From: JAYFQF01 sp034927285
Lineage (GTDB): Bacteria; Bacillota; Peptococcia; DRI-13; UBA5745
Reading direction: 5' to 3'
Length of the DNA stretch: 33,985 nucleotides
Assembly: GCA_034927285.1 (NCBI GenBank)
Contig: JAYFQF010000032.1
Coordinates: 1-33,985, forward strand
The stretch's first letter is position 1, and every line of letters starts with the position of its first letter. A program made the position numbers and the translations under genes. Positions 15,247-24,045 of this stretch are shown here, piece after piece. The notes under the pieces are model-generated. The model did no database searches, was not told where the DNA came from, and saw only the letters and a program-made list of their open reading frames with translations.

Positions 15247-16716
15247 CTACCTTCCGCCTTCCTCGGTTAAAAACTCTTTGTATTTTTCCGCCAAAGCCCC
15301 CGGCAGGATCGCCTGCCCGCTGATCTCTTCGCCCAGGTATTCCAGCTGGGATACGATCCCTTCCCGGTAAAACAGGTTCAGCACAGCGCCGTCTTTTTGA
15401 TGCAGCAAAAATCTGACCTTCACCGGCGGGTCCGGCAAATTCTCCATAATAACCTGCCGCAGTTCTTCCAGGCCCTGGCCGGTGGCCGCGGAAATCAGCA
15501 CCGCCGGCTGATGCTCCGTTAAAAAGCCGCCCAACTCCACCGGGTCCTCCACCAGATCGATTTTATTAAAGACATGGATCATTTTTTTATCCCGGCAGCC
15601 GATTTCCTCCAGCACCTGACGGACTGTCCGAAGCTGGGCCGAAAGCTCCGGGTCCGAAGCGTCGGCCACGCAAAGCAGTACGTCGCTGTACAGGGCTTCC
15701 TCCAGGGTAGCCCGGAAAGCCGTGATCAAAGAATGGGGCAGCCGCTGGATAAAACCTACGGTATCGGTTAATAACGCGTTTATGCCGTTCAACGAACAAA
15801 GGCGGGTGGAAGGATCCAGGGTGGCAAAAAGCTTGTCCTCCGCCAAAACGTCGGAATCCGTAAGCTTATTCAGCAAAGTGGACTTTCCGGCATTGGTATA
15901 GCCCACCAGCGCCAGTACCGGCAGCCGGTTTCTCCGCCGGCGCTGGCGGATATTGAAGCGCTGTTTTTTTACGCCTTCCATCTCTTTTTTCAGGGTTTCG
16001 ATCCGGCGGCGGATATGCCTGCGGTCTTTTTCCAACTGGGTTTCGCCGGGACCTCTGGTTCCGATACCGCCGCCCAGGCGGGACAGGCTTTTGCCCTTGC
16101 CGGTAAGCCTGGGCAGAAGATAACTCAGCTGCGCCAGCTCTACCTGGAGTTTGCCTTCGCTGGTACGGGCATGATCGGCAAAAATCTGCAGGATCAGGGC
16201 CGACCGGTCGATCACCGGGCATTCCAGCTGCTGATCCAGCTTAAGCTGCTGCCGCACCGATAGCTCGTCGTCGACAATGACCAGATCCAGTGCTTTTTCT
16301 TTGATCAGCCCGTTGATCTCCTCGACCTTGCCTTTGCCCACGTAATGAGCCGGGTCAGGCCTTTCCCTTTTAACCAGAAGGCTTTCCGCAACAATGCCGC
16401 CGGCGGTCTCCGTCAGGCGGGCCAGTTCCGCCAGGGAAGCCGCCGGGGACAACTGGCCTTCCGGCCGGCGAAAGTCCAGCCCCAAAAGCAGCACCTTCTC
16501 CGGCTCCTGCTCCTGGGGAAGCCTGAAGCCGCGGTCAGGACCGCCCCGGCGATTTTCTCTTTCTTCCGCCTCTTGGCTTTGATTAAAATTTCCAGATTTT
16601 AGATCGTTAAATTCCGGAAAATATCCAGGATCCCCCGGATCCGCCGGCTTGAGGCGGCCAAAGGCCGCCGTGGCCGCAAATTGGGCATATACGCTTTTCT
16701 TCTGTTCTTCAGTCAT
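15247..16716 (-). CDS. hflX: GTPase HflX
   Basis: A 489-residue ribosome-associated GTPase. The N-terminal HflX domain (about 75-250) has HYVGKGKVEEI and the glycine-rich GGGIGTRGPGETQLE (215-229), then a basic coiled coil. The G domain follows: GYTNAGKST at 272-280 (G1), DTVGFIQRLP (G3) and FNKIDLV (G4). The family rescues or splits stalled ribosomes, for example under heat. The first 70 or so residues are a variable extension ahead of the usual start. The ATG at 16716 has AAGGAG about 7 bases upstream, so I accept it. Divergent from the microprotein gene at 16774, with 57 bases between start codons. Confidence 0.95.
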   Translation of the reverse strand: MTEEQKKSVYAQFAATAAFGRLKPADPGDPGYFPEFNDLKSGNFNQSQEAEERENRRGGPDRGFRLPQEQEPEKVLLLGLDFRRPEGQLSPAASLAELARLTETAGGIVAESLLVKRERPDPAHYVGKGKVEEINGLIKEKALDLVIVDDELSVRQQLKLDQQLECPVIDRSALILQIFADHARTSEGKLQVELAQLSYLLPRLTGKGKSLSRLGGGIGTRGPGETQLEKDRRHIRRRIETLKKEMEGVKKQRFNIRQRRRRNRLPVLALVGYTNAGKSTLLNKLTDSDVLAEDKLFATLDPSTRLCSLNGINALLTDTVGFIQRLPHSLITAFRATLEEALYSDVLLCVADASDPELSAQLRTVRQVLEEIGCRDKKMIHVFNKIDLVEDPVELGGFLTEHQPAVLISAATGQGLEELRQVIMENLPDPPVKVRFLLHQKDGAVLNLFYREGIVSQLEYLGEEISGQAILPGALAEKYKEFLTEEGGR

Positions 16717-16773
16717 TAATTTCTCCTTATAGAAATCCGCGCCGGCGCCATACTAAAACCGGAGGTGAATACC

Positions 16774-16974
16774 ATGAAAAAGAAGTTAAGTCCTGCCAGT
16801 AAAACGGCTTTGACCACCGGCGCTCTTGTGGCCGGCGCCGGCGCTTTGATCGGCGGCCGGCTGGGGTTTTCCATCGCCGGTTTCGGCGTAGCCCACATGG
16901 TTTTAGGCGGCGCCGATATGATCAAATCCGATTTTAAAGGCTTTGGGAATTTCGGTTTTGGCTCGAATACCTGA
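16774..16974 (+). CDS. Glycine-rich membrane microprotein
   Basis: A 66-residue protein. After a basic start (MKKKLSPASK) comes one long glycine/alanine-rich hydrophobic stretch (about residues 14-48: TGALVAGAGALIGGRLGF, then SIAGFGVAHMVLGGADMI) with small residues spaced every 3-4 positions, like a glycine zipper. The tail is FKGFGNFGFGSNT. A perfect GGAGGT is 7 bases before the ATG at 16774; the GTG at 16765 in the same frame overlaps that site and is unlikely. It is divergent from hflX and convergent with miaA. I do not recognise a family; it could be a membrane helper or stress peptide. Confidence 0.65.
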   Translation: MKKKLSPASKTALTTGALVAGAGALIGGRLGFSIAGFGVAHMVLGGADMIKSDFKGFGNFGFGSNT

Positions 16975-17027
16975 CGCTGAAGCCGGTAGCCCACGCAAAA
17001 GGGACGAACAAAAATTTTGGCCGGCCC

Positions 17028-18047
17028 TTAGCTAAGCGGCGGATTTGCCGGGCGCAAATCCCGAATCAATCCTTCCACGAAGGCCTGATCTCCCAGTTTC
17101 TGGCTGTCCAGCCAGAGAATATCGGGATTACGGCCAAACCAGGTAAGCTGCCGCTTTGCATAACGGCGGCTTTCCTGTTTTATGCGGCGGACAGCCTCTT
17201 CATAACTGGTATTTCCCTGGAAATATTCCAGCATCTGCTTATAGCCGATGGCCTGCCCGGCCTGGCTGTTAAGCGTTAAGCCCTGATTTTTGAGGGCTTT
17301 CACTTCCGCTTCCAGTCCCTGCTCAAGCATTTGGTCCACCCGGCGGTCAATCCGCCGGTACAGCAGCTGCCGCTGGGTAAAAAGCCCCAGAAAGCGGGTG
17401 GGATAAAGCAATTTGGGAGCCGTCAGGGCTTCCCGATTCCGGGAGATCGGCCGGCCGTACAGCCGGTGGTATTCCAGAGCCCGGATCAGGCGTTTTCGAT
17501 CGTTTTCATGGATTTTTTCTGCGGAAGCGGCGTCGACTTTTTTTAATTCTTCCCAGAGCCAGCGGCTGCCGCGGCTGTCCGCTTCTTTTTCTAATTCTGC
17601 CCGGATCAGGCGGCTTTTATGGCTTTCCTCCCGGTTTTCACCCTGGGAAAAATCGTAATTATACAAAGCGGCATAAAGATAAAGTCCGGTTCCTCCTACG
17701 AAAATCGGCAGTTTTCCCGCTTCAAGCAGCCGGCGGATTTCCTCCCTGGCCAAAAGCTGATAGTCCGCGGCGCTGAAATTTTCGCCGGGCCGGCGGATAT
17801 CCAGCAAATGGTGAGGTATTCCCCGGGCTTCTTCCGCGGTTACTTTTGCGGTGCCCACATCCATCCCCCGGTAGATCTGCATGGAATCGGCGGAGATGAT
17901 TTCGCCTCCCAGGGCCCTGGCCAAAGCGACGCCCAGAGCTGTTTTTCCTGAAGCGGTAGGTCCCGCCACCGCCAGAACCGTTCCCTTTTCAATGGGCATT
18001 ATTTGTTTTTTCTCCATGACAAAATTTTTTATCACAGCATTATCCAT
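17028..18047 (-). CDS. miaA: tRNA dimethylallyltransferase
   Basis: A 339-residue enzyme that adds a dimethylallyl group to N6 of A37 in tRNAs reading U-starting codons. Its product is the substrate of MiaB, encoded upstream in the same operon. P-loop GPTASGKT at 29-36, then GGEIISADSMQIYRGMDVGTAK, PHHLLDI, and FVGGTGLYLYAAL; the C-terminal KRQLTWFGRN is also typical. The furthest ATG (18047) leaves 12 bases after the methyltransferase stop. An internal ATG at 17999 (MPIEKGTVLAV) gives the length usual for the family and has a GGAG 12 bases upstream, so the true start may be there. Confidence 0.95.
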   Translation of the reverse strand: MDNAVIKNFVMEKKQIMPIEKGTVLAVAGPTASGKTALGVALARALGGEIISADSMQIYRGMDVGTAKVTAEEARGIPHHLLDIRRPGENFSAADYQLLAREEIRRLLEAGKLPIFVGGTGLYLYAALYNYDFSQGENREESHKSRLIRAELEKEADSRGSRWLWEELKKVDAASAEKIHENDRKRLIRALEYHRLYGRPISRNREALTAPKLLYPTRFLGLFTQRQLLYRRIDRRVDQMLEQGLEAEVKALKNQGLTLNSQAGQAIGYKQMLEYFQGNTSYEEAVRRIKQESRRYAKRQLTWFGRNPDILWLDSQKLGDQAFVEGLIRDLRPANPPLS

Positions 18048-18059
18048 AAGGGCAGTTCT

Positions 18060-18860
18060 CTACGACTCCTTTTCCCAGACGCCATAGGCTACGGGTCCGT
18101 ATTTGCTTCTTTTTACCTGAGGGCAGCCCAGCTTCTCGAACATTTTGCTGAAGGACCTTTCTTTCATGACTACCCGGCGGCGGCAAACCCGCAGCGCTTC
18201 TCCCAGGACTTCCTCGTCCACCGGGCTGTAGCAGGCCATGGGGCGCAGGCAGTTTATTGCCGAAGATTTGGTCTGGGAAGCCTGAAACATAGGATCAAAA
18301 CAGACTACGTCCCAGGAATCGGCAGACATTCCCCTGAGATAGGGCAGGGCTTCGGTGGATAAGACGCTGATCCGGGAAGCCAGTTGGGCTACCGGCGCTT
18401 TCCTGCAGGCAAAACGCCCGGCCTGATGACCGAGCCCCCATTGGGTGATGGCAGCGATCACCGGCGAGGCTTCCAGACCCAGGACGCAGCCGCCTTCTCC
18501 CGCGGCCCAGGCCGCCAGCAAGGCGTCGGCCGCCAGGCCTAAGGTACAGTCCAGGACTTTGTCTCCGGGCAGGATCGACGCAGCCCGCAAAAAGTTATCC
18601 TTTTTGCCCTGGTACAATGCCCTGAGCCTGACTACCGCCATGGAAGGATGCCATTCCAGGAAAGGTTCTTCGGAATAAAGCCGCTGATTACGGTCCAATA
18701 CCAAAAGGTACTCCAAGCCCATTTCTTCTTTCAGTTCCGCTAAAGATTTCCCTTCCCTGGGATAAAAACCGGTCTGCCAGAATAAAGCCAGCTCTTTTGC
18801 CTGCCGGAGAAGGGTAAAATCGGATTTGATGGATGTGGTGATTCCCCAGCGGCATTCCAT
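18060..18860 (-). CDS. Class I SAM methyltransferase, RsmJ-like
   Basis: A 266-residue methyltransferase. Motif I is VLDCTLGLAADAL (102-114), followed by VLGLEASPVIAA and FDPMF at 188-192, the DPMF/DPMY signature of the RsmJ (UPF0341) group that methylates N2 of G1516 in 16S rRNA in Escherichia coli. Clostridial members are shorter on the evidence side, so I stop at 'RsmJ-like'. Its ATG shares one base with the mutL stop (TAATG), implying coupling to the C-terminal half of mutL, and it is followed 12 bases later by miaA. Confidence 0.8.
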   Translation of the reverse strand: MECRWGITTSIKSDFTLLRQAKELALFWQTGFYPREGKSLAELKEEMGLEYLLVLDRNQRLYSEEPFLEWHPSMAVVRLRALYQGKKDNFLRAASILPGDKVLDCTLGLAADALLAAWAAGEGGCVLGLEASPVIAAITQWGLGHQAGRFACRKAPVAQLASRISVLSTEALPYLRGMSADSWDVVCFDPMFQASQTKSSAINCLRPMACYSPVDEEVLGEALRVCRRRVVMKERSFSKMFEKLGCPQVKRSKYGPVAYGVWEKES

Positions 18861-21059
18861 TACAAACTCCTGCCAAAGGCCCGCAAGAGCCGGTTAAAAG
18901 GCAGCAGGTACATGATCGGCCGGCCATGGGGGCAGGTCATGGGATTTCTGGTCTTTTGCAATCCTTGCAAAAGGGCCAGCATTTCTTCTTCACTCAGCCG
19001 GGTGTTGGCTTTCACCGCCTGTTTGCAGGACATCATCACCAGCAGGCGCTGACGGGCTTCCTGGGCCTCGGCCCTGCCGCCGGCCTCAGCCAGCTGAGCC
19101 AGCAGATCTTTAAACATGTCCGGGTCCAGGACTCTTTGACCTGCCGGCAGGGAACGGATCACATAGCTTCTGGGCCCGAAGCGCTCCAAAATCAGTCCCA
19201 TGTCGTTTAAGGTAATGATATTTTTTACTAAAACCTCTTCCTCCAGGGATGTCAGGGACACGGAGACGGGGATCGCCAGCATCTGGGCCGCCTTGGGGCC
19301 TTCGCCTTCCAGTATTTGTTCTTTTGCCGTCAGCTGCTCATAGATGATCCGTTCATGGGCCACATGCTGATCCACCACCAAAAGGCCGGAATCCACTTCC
19401 GCCAGGATAAAGGTATCGTGGAGCTGCCCGATGATCTTAAACCGGATTCCGGGGTTAAAAATAAAATTCTCCGGCTCACAGGCCCGGGCCATCTGCTGCA
19501 GGGTCTTGGTATGTACTTCTACTCCCCACCTGTTTTTTGTTTCCTCCGGGCTTCTTTCCTCCAGACAGCAAAGTCTTGCGTCGGGATTTTCGCAGGCCCG
19601 GCAGGCAAAACTCCTCCTTTCACCGGCCGGACTTGCATTTTCCTCATCCTTGCCCGCGCCGCCCTCGGCTGCGTTGAAGTCTGCGCCGGCACAAAGAGCG
19701 TCAGCCGCGGCTGTTCCGGCGGCATAAGTATCGGCGGCGCCTGTCCCAAGGCAGGAGTTTTCCCCCGCCAAAGCGCTGCCGAAGCTCCCGGACCCGTCCC
19801 CGCTTCTGCCGGCTTCATCTGGCGGCAAAGCCTCCGCCAGTTCGCCTTCCCCTCTGGCGGGAAAATTGTACAATTGTTCCCACTCTCTGGTCTGAAACCC
19901 GCCCGGCTGATCATTAAAGTTCTTAAAGCTCTGCTGGCCCTGGGCGGATTTTCGCGTTTTTCCTTCAAGAACGTTCGTTCTTTCCGCAGAAAAGCCGTTT
20001 TTTCCACCGGCGGCGCCTCCTAAATCTCCTGTGTCCGGCAGCAGCTGCCCCCCGGAAATCGCCTGCTTCAGCACCCGGGTCAGGGAAGAAAACAGCCCTT
20101 TGTCGTTGATCCGTACTTCCAGCTTACCGGGACATCTGCTGGACATTAACGTCCAGCAGATGTCCCGGGATCCGGAACTGGAAAACCGCTACCGGGAATC
20201 TGCCCCGGGGCAGCAAAAACTCAAACGCCCGTTCGATGGACCATTGCATATCTTTTATGCTGATCCGGCGGCCGTTGACAAATACATGGATTCCCTTTCT
20301 TGTGCCGCGGCTGTATGGCGGCGCCGTCACAAACCCCTGCAGGCGGCTTTCGGAAACCGGCGAAACCGCCGGCACCAGGGCTCCCCTGGCGTCCTTGCCG
20401 TAAAACAGTTCCACCAGATCCGGGACATTGTTTATCCCTGCCGTATCCAGGATCTTTTTTCCCTGGTTTTCCAGAGAAAAATCAATCTCCGGATAGCCCA
20501 GGGCCATCTGGATCAACAGGTCGTGGATCAGTCCGGCCTCATAGCCCGGGGTTTTCATAAACTTCAGCCGGGCCGGCGTGTTGAAGAACAGGCGTTCCAC
20601 CGTAATGCAGGTGCCTGCCGGGCAGCCGGCGGCGCCTACTACCGGTTCCTGATCCTCTCCCCGGACAAAAAGCCGCGAACCCTGGACTTCCTCCTGCCGC
20701 CTGGTGATAATCTCCAGAGAAGCTACGGAAGCGATACTGGCCAGGGCCTCGCCGCGAAAGCCCAGAGTCCTCAGATCATCCAGGTCCTGGATGCGGGTCA
20801 GCTTGCTGGTGGCATGACGTTCCACCGCCAGGGACAGATCCCTGCCGTATATCCCCACTCCGTTGTCGGTAATCCGGATCTGCTCAAGACCGCCTTCCCG
20901 GATTTCCGCCTTTATCCGGGTACCTCCGGCGTCAATAGCGTTTTCAATCAATTCTTTCACTACGGAAACCGGCCGTTCAATCACTTCGCCTGCGGCGATC
21001 TGATTGGCGGTCAGATTATCCAGCCGGTGAATTCTGCCTTCCTTCATTTCTTCTGTCAT
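18860..21059 (-). pseudogene. mutL: DNA mismatch repair protein MutL, frameshifted
   Basis: Start ATG at 21059 with GGAGGG 6 bases upstream; a longer in-frame start at 21143 adds 28 charged residues. The ATPase half is intact: NAIDAG at 40-45, DNGVGI at 65-70, RHATSKL at 81-87, GFRGEALASI at 100-109. At LLDVNV the frame breaks and ends at 20124 as QQMSR. The C-terminal half continues in another frame from GKLEVRIND, through an unusually long Gly/Ala/Glu-rich linker, to the endonuclease domain (DQHVAHERIIYE, SCKQAVKAN, CPHGRPIMY). Removing seven bases (20133-20139) restores VHPGKLEV, the expected MutL sequence, and a 730-residue protein: 2200 minus 7 is 731 codons. The C-terminal frame has its own ATG at 20146, overlapping the N-terminal stop, so two polypeptides are conceivable. 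Confidence 0.88.
20127..20168. repeat. Perfect 18-bp inverted repeat inside mutL
   Basis: CCGGGACATCTGCTGGAC (20127-20144) and its exact reverse complement (20151-20168) flank a 6-base loop. The 7 bases 20133-20139 are the complement of a segment in the other arm and are the ones that break the reading frame. Without them the arms would be an imperfect palindrome with a 7-base bulge. Confidence 0.95.
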
Positions 21060-21183
21060 TCTCTTTCCCTCCGGATCTTTCTCTCCGGTTCTTCCCGCGG
21101 TTTTTTTCTGAGGTTCTTTACCCTGCGCGTATTTTTCCCGCATTTTTCTTTCTTCCGGACTGACCCCAGCCTTTTCCCGCCGC

Positions 21184-24045
21184 TTATTCTGCCTTTCCCT
21201 CTTCCAGTCTTTCCTTTAGCCGGTAAAGATAATTCAAGGCGTCCAAAGGCGTTAGCTTCATCATATTCTTACGTTTCAGATCCCGGATCACCGCCTGGGC
21301 CGCGGTGCTGAGACCAAAGCTGCCGTTTTGAGCCGCCGTATCCGGCTGGAACAGGCTCATCTGTCCCTCCCGGGCCTCCGCCGCCGGCTCTTTCTCCTTT
21401 GTTCCCGGCTCTTCATTTTCCGCTGTTTCCCTGGTTTCCGGCGCAGGCTTTGTCTCGGCCTCGTCTGCCCCAAAGCCTGCCTCCCCGGTGGCGGAGGCGG
21501 TGAAGCCGGCCTTGCCGGCGGCAGAGTCCGCCGAAGCCGCCGGGGGATCTGGCGCCGGCTTACCGGCCCGGTTTTCTCCATCCCGGTCCAGCTCCAGCTC
21601 CATCAGCTTGGCCCGGGCCCGGGAAATCACCTCTTCCGGCAGCCCCGCCAGCCGGGCCACGTGGATACCGTAGCTCTTATTGGCTGAACCCGGCAGAATC
21701 TTGTGCAGAAAAACGATGCTTTCCCCTTCTTCTTCCACCACCAGCGAGAGGTTTTCCACCGTGGGATAGAGCTCCGCCAGTTGGGTCAGCTCCAGATAAT
21801 GGGTGGCAAATAAGGTCTTTGCCCTGATCCGGCTGATGATATATTCGCTGACTGCCCAGGCCACGCTTAAGCCGTCAAAGGTGCCGGTGCCCCGGCCTAC
21901 TTCGTCCAGGATCACCAGGCTGCGGCTGGTGGCATGCTTCAGGATATGAGCCACCTCGTTCATTTCCATCATGAAGGTGCTCTGGCCTCCCCGCAGATCG
22001 TCGCTGGCCCCCACCCGGGCAAAGACCCGGTCCCGGATGGCCAGGAGAGCTTCCGAAGCCGGTACAAAAGAACCCATCTGGGCCATGACAAAGGCCAGGG
22101 CCACGCTGCGGCAATAGGTGCTTTTCCCCCCCATATTCGGCCCGGTGATGATAAAAAGGTCCGTATCCTTCTCCATCAAAAGGTCATTGGGCACGAAGCG
22201 GTCCTGTTCCATGATGGTCTCCACCACCGGATGACGCAGCTCCTTAAAATAGAACCGGTTTTCTTCCGAAGCCAAAAGGCCGGGCCGTACCAGCCGATAC
22301 TGCACCGCCGCCTCTCCCAGGGCCTGGAAGACGTCCAGCCGGGCCAGGGCCCGGGAGGTGGCCTGAATCCGGGACAAAGCGGCGGACAGGTCATCCAGGA
22401 GCTCCTCATAAAGGCTCAGCTCCAGGGCCACCATCTTTTCCTCCGAGCCCAGCACCAGACCCTCCAGCCGGATCAGTTCCTCGGTGACAAAGCGTTCGCC
22501 GTTTGCCAGGGTCTGCTTACGCCGGTAGTCCTGGGGAACCATGGACAGATTGGCTTTAGTGATGTCCAGATAATAACCGAAGACTTTATTGAAGCCGATT
22601 TTCAGCGATTTGATCCCGGTGCGCTCCCGTTCTTTTTGCTCCAGGTCCAGCATCCATTGGCGGCCGTTTCTGGCCGCCAGCCGGTATTCGTCGGCCTGGG
22701 CGCTGTAGCCGTCCCGGATAAAGCCGCCTTCCTTCCAGTTGGCCGGCAGGTCCTCGCTGATCGCCCGGTCTAAAAGCTGCCGCAGGTCCGTCAGGTCGTC
22801 CAGCTCCGCCAGGATATCCCGGATTTCCCTAACCGGCTCCAGCTGGCCCAACAGTTCCTTTATCTCCGGCAGCCGGCTGAAAGAGCCTTTCAGGGCCAAA
22901 AGCTCCCGGGGTACGGCCCGGCGGTAAATCACCCGGGTCATCAGCCGCTCCATGTCGTAGATCTCTTTTAAGGCCGTCCGGAGGGCTTTGCGCTGGCTCC
23001 AGGCCTGACTCATGATCTCTACAGCGTCATAGCGGTCCTCGATGGCCTGCCGGTCCAAAAGGGGCCTTTCCAGCCACTGCCGTAACAGGCGGCTGCCGCA
23101 GGCCGTGCAGGTCTTGTCCAATAGATCCAGCAGGCTGCCCTGCTTTTCATAGGTCCGCAGATTCCGGGTGATCTCCAGGTTCCGGAAGGTAGTGGGATCC
23201 ATCACCAGGCAGCTGCCTGGCATGTCCAGCTCCAGTTCCTGAACCTGGACCGGCGCCGCTTTCTGGGTTTCATCAAGATAGAACAGGATTGCCGCCGCCG
23301 CCGTGCCGGCCAGGAGGCATTCCTGCCATAGGGGCCTTGCCGCCGCCTGCCTGGAAAACTGTTCTTTCAGACGGTTCAGGCTCTTTTCCCGGTCATAGGT
23401 TTCCGCTTTGCGCACCGTCAGCGCCGCCGGAAGTTTTTCCTCGGTCAGCCATTGGCGGCTTTCCTGGTCCAAAAGCAGATAATCGTTTTCGGAGATCAGT
23501 ACTTCCCAGGGTCTGAGCCGGCAAATCTCCGCCGATACCTCCTCTAAAGCTTCCGGGCCCCGGAATTCCGCTAAGCGCATCAGGCCTGTGGACACCTCGC
23601 AGACCGCCAGGCCCCAGCCCTGCTCCTGGCCGTACAGCAAAGAAGCAATGTAATTACTGCCCTCCTGGGCCGGGCCTACTTCCATGGCTGTTCCCGGCGT
23701 CACAATCCGGACCACGCCCCGCTTTACCAGCCCCTTTACCAGACGCGGATCCTCCAGCTGTTCACAGATGCAGACCTTGTAGCCTTTTTGAACCAGGCGG
23801 CTTAAATACTGCTCCAGAGCATGATGGGGCACGCCGCACATGGGCATGCGCTCCTCGGTGCCCGCCGCCCGTCCCGTCAGTACGATATCCAGCTCCCGGG
23901 AGGCGATTTCCGCATCCTCACCGAAGAACTCATAGAAATCGCCTAAGCGGAACATGACCAGAGCGCCGGGATTATCCTCCTTTACCGCCAGGTACTGTTT
24001 CATCATCGGCGTTTTTGCATCGCTTATGCTAACGCGCTCCTTCAT
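21184..24045 (-). CDS. mutS: DNA mismatch repair protein MutS
   Basis: A 953-residue MutS that recognises mismatches and recruits MutL. The mismatch-binding Phe-x-Glu is in FRLGDFYEFF (F37, E39). The ATPase has GPNMGGKSTYCRSVAL, the DEVGRGTGTFDG region and ATHYLEL. Between the ATPase and the C-terminal dimerisation segment lies a low-complexity Ala/Pro/Glu linker of about 80 residues, which explains a length above the usual 850-890. The start ATG at 24045 has AGGAGAG 7 bases upstream and overlaps the miaB stop as ATGA, so translation is coupled. The frame stays open further upstream within miaB, but that is not family sequence. No break is seen in this gene. Confidence 0.96.
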   Translation of the reverse strand: MKERVSISDAKTPMMKQYLAVKEDNPGALVMFRLGDFYEFFGEDAEIASRELDIVLTGRAAGTEERMPMCGVPHHALEQYLSRLVQKGYKVCICEQLEDPRLVKGLVKRGVVRIVTPGTAMEVGPAQEGSNYIASLLYGQEQGWGLAVCEVSTGLMRLAEFRGPEALEEVSAEICRLRPWEVLISENDYLLLDQESRQWLTEEKLPAALTVRKAETYDREKSLNRLKEQFSRQAAARPLWQECLLAGTAAAAILFYLDETQKAAPVQVQELELDMPGSCLVMDPTTFRNLEITRNLRTYEKQGSLLDLLDKTCTACGSRLLRQWLERPLLDRQAIEDRYDAVEIMSQAWSQRKALRTALKEIYDMERLMTRVIYRRAVPRELLALKGSFSRLPEIKELLGQLEPVREIRDILAELDDLTDLRQLLDRAISEDLPANWKEGGFIRDGYSAQADEYRLAARNGRQWMLDLEQKERERTGIKSLKIGFNKVFGYYLDITKANLSMVPQDYRRKQTLANGERFVTEELIRLEGLVLGSEEKMVALELSLYEELLDDLSAALSRIQATSRALARLDVFQALGEAAVQYRLVRPGLLASEENRFYFKELRHPVVETIMEQDRFVPNDLLMEKDTDLFIITGPNMGGKSTYCRSVALAFVMAQMGSFVPASEALLAIRDRVFARVGASDDLRGGQSTFMMEMNEVAHILKHATSRSLVILDEVGRGTGTFDGLSVAWAVSEYIISRIRAKTLFATHYLELTQLAELYPTVENLSLVVEEEGESIVFLHKILPGSANKSYGIHVARLAGLPEEVISRARAKLMELELDRDGENRAGKPAPDPPAASADSAAGKAGFTASATGEAGFGADEAETKPAPETRETAENEEPGTKEKEPAAEAREGQMSLFQPDTAAQNGSFGLSTAAQAVIRDLKRKNMMKLTPLDALNYLYRLKERLEEGKAE

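Noticed and set aside
20031..21311. 426-residue plus-strand ORF across mutL and mutS ends
   Set aside because: It is antisense to clearly conserved mutL motifs and has no ribosome site or family resemblance.
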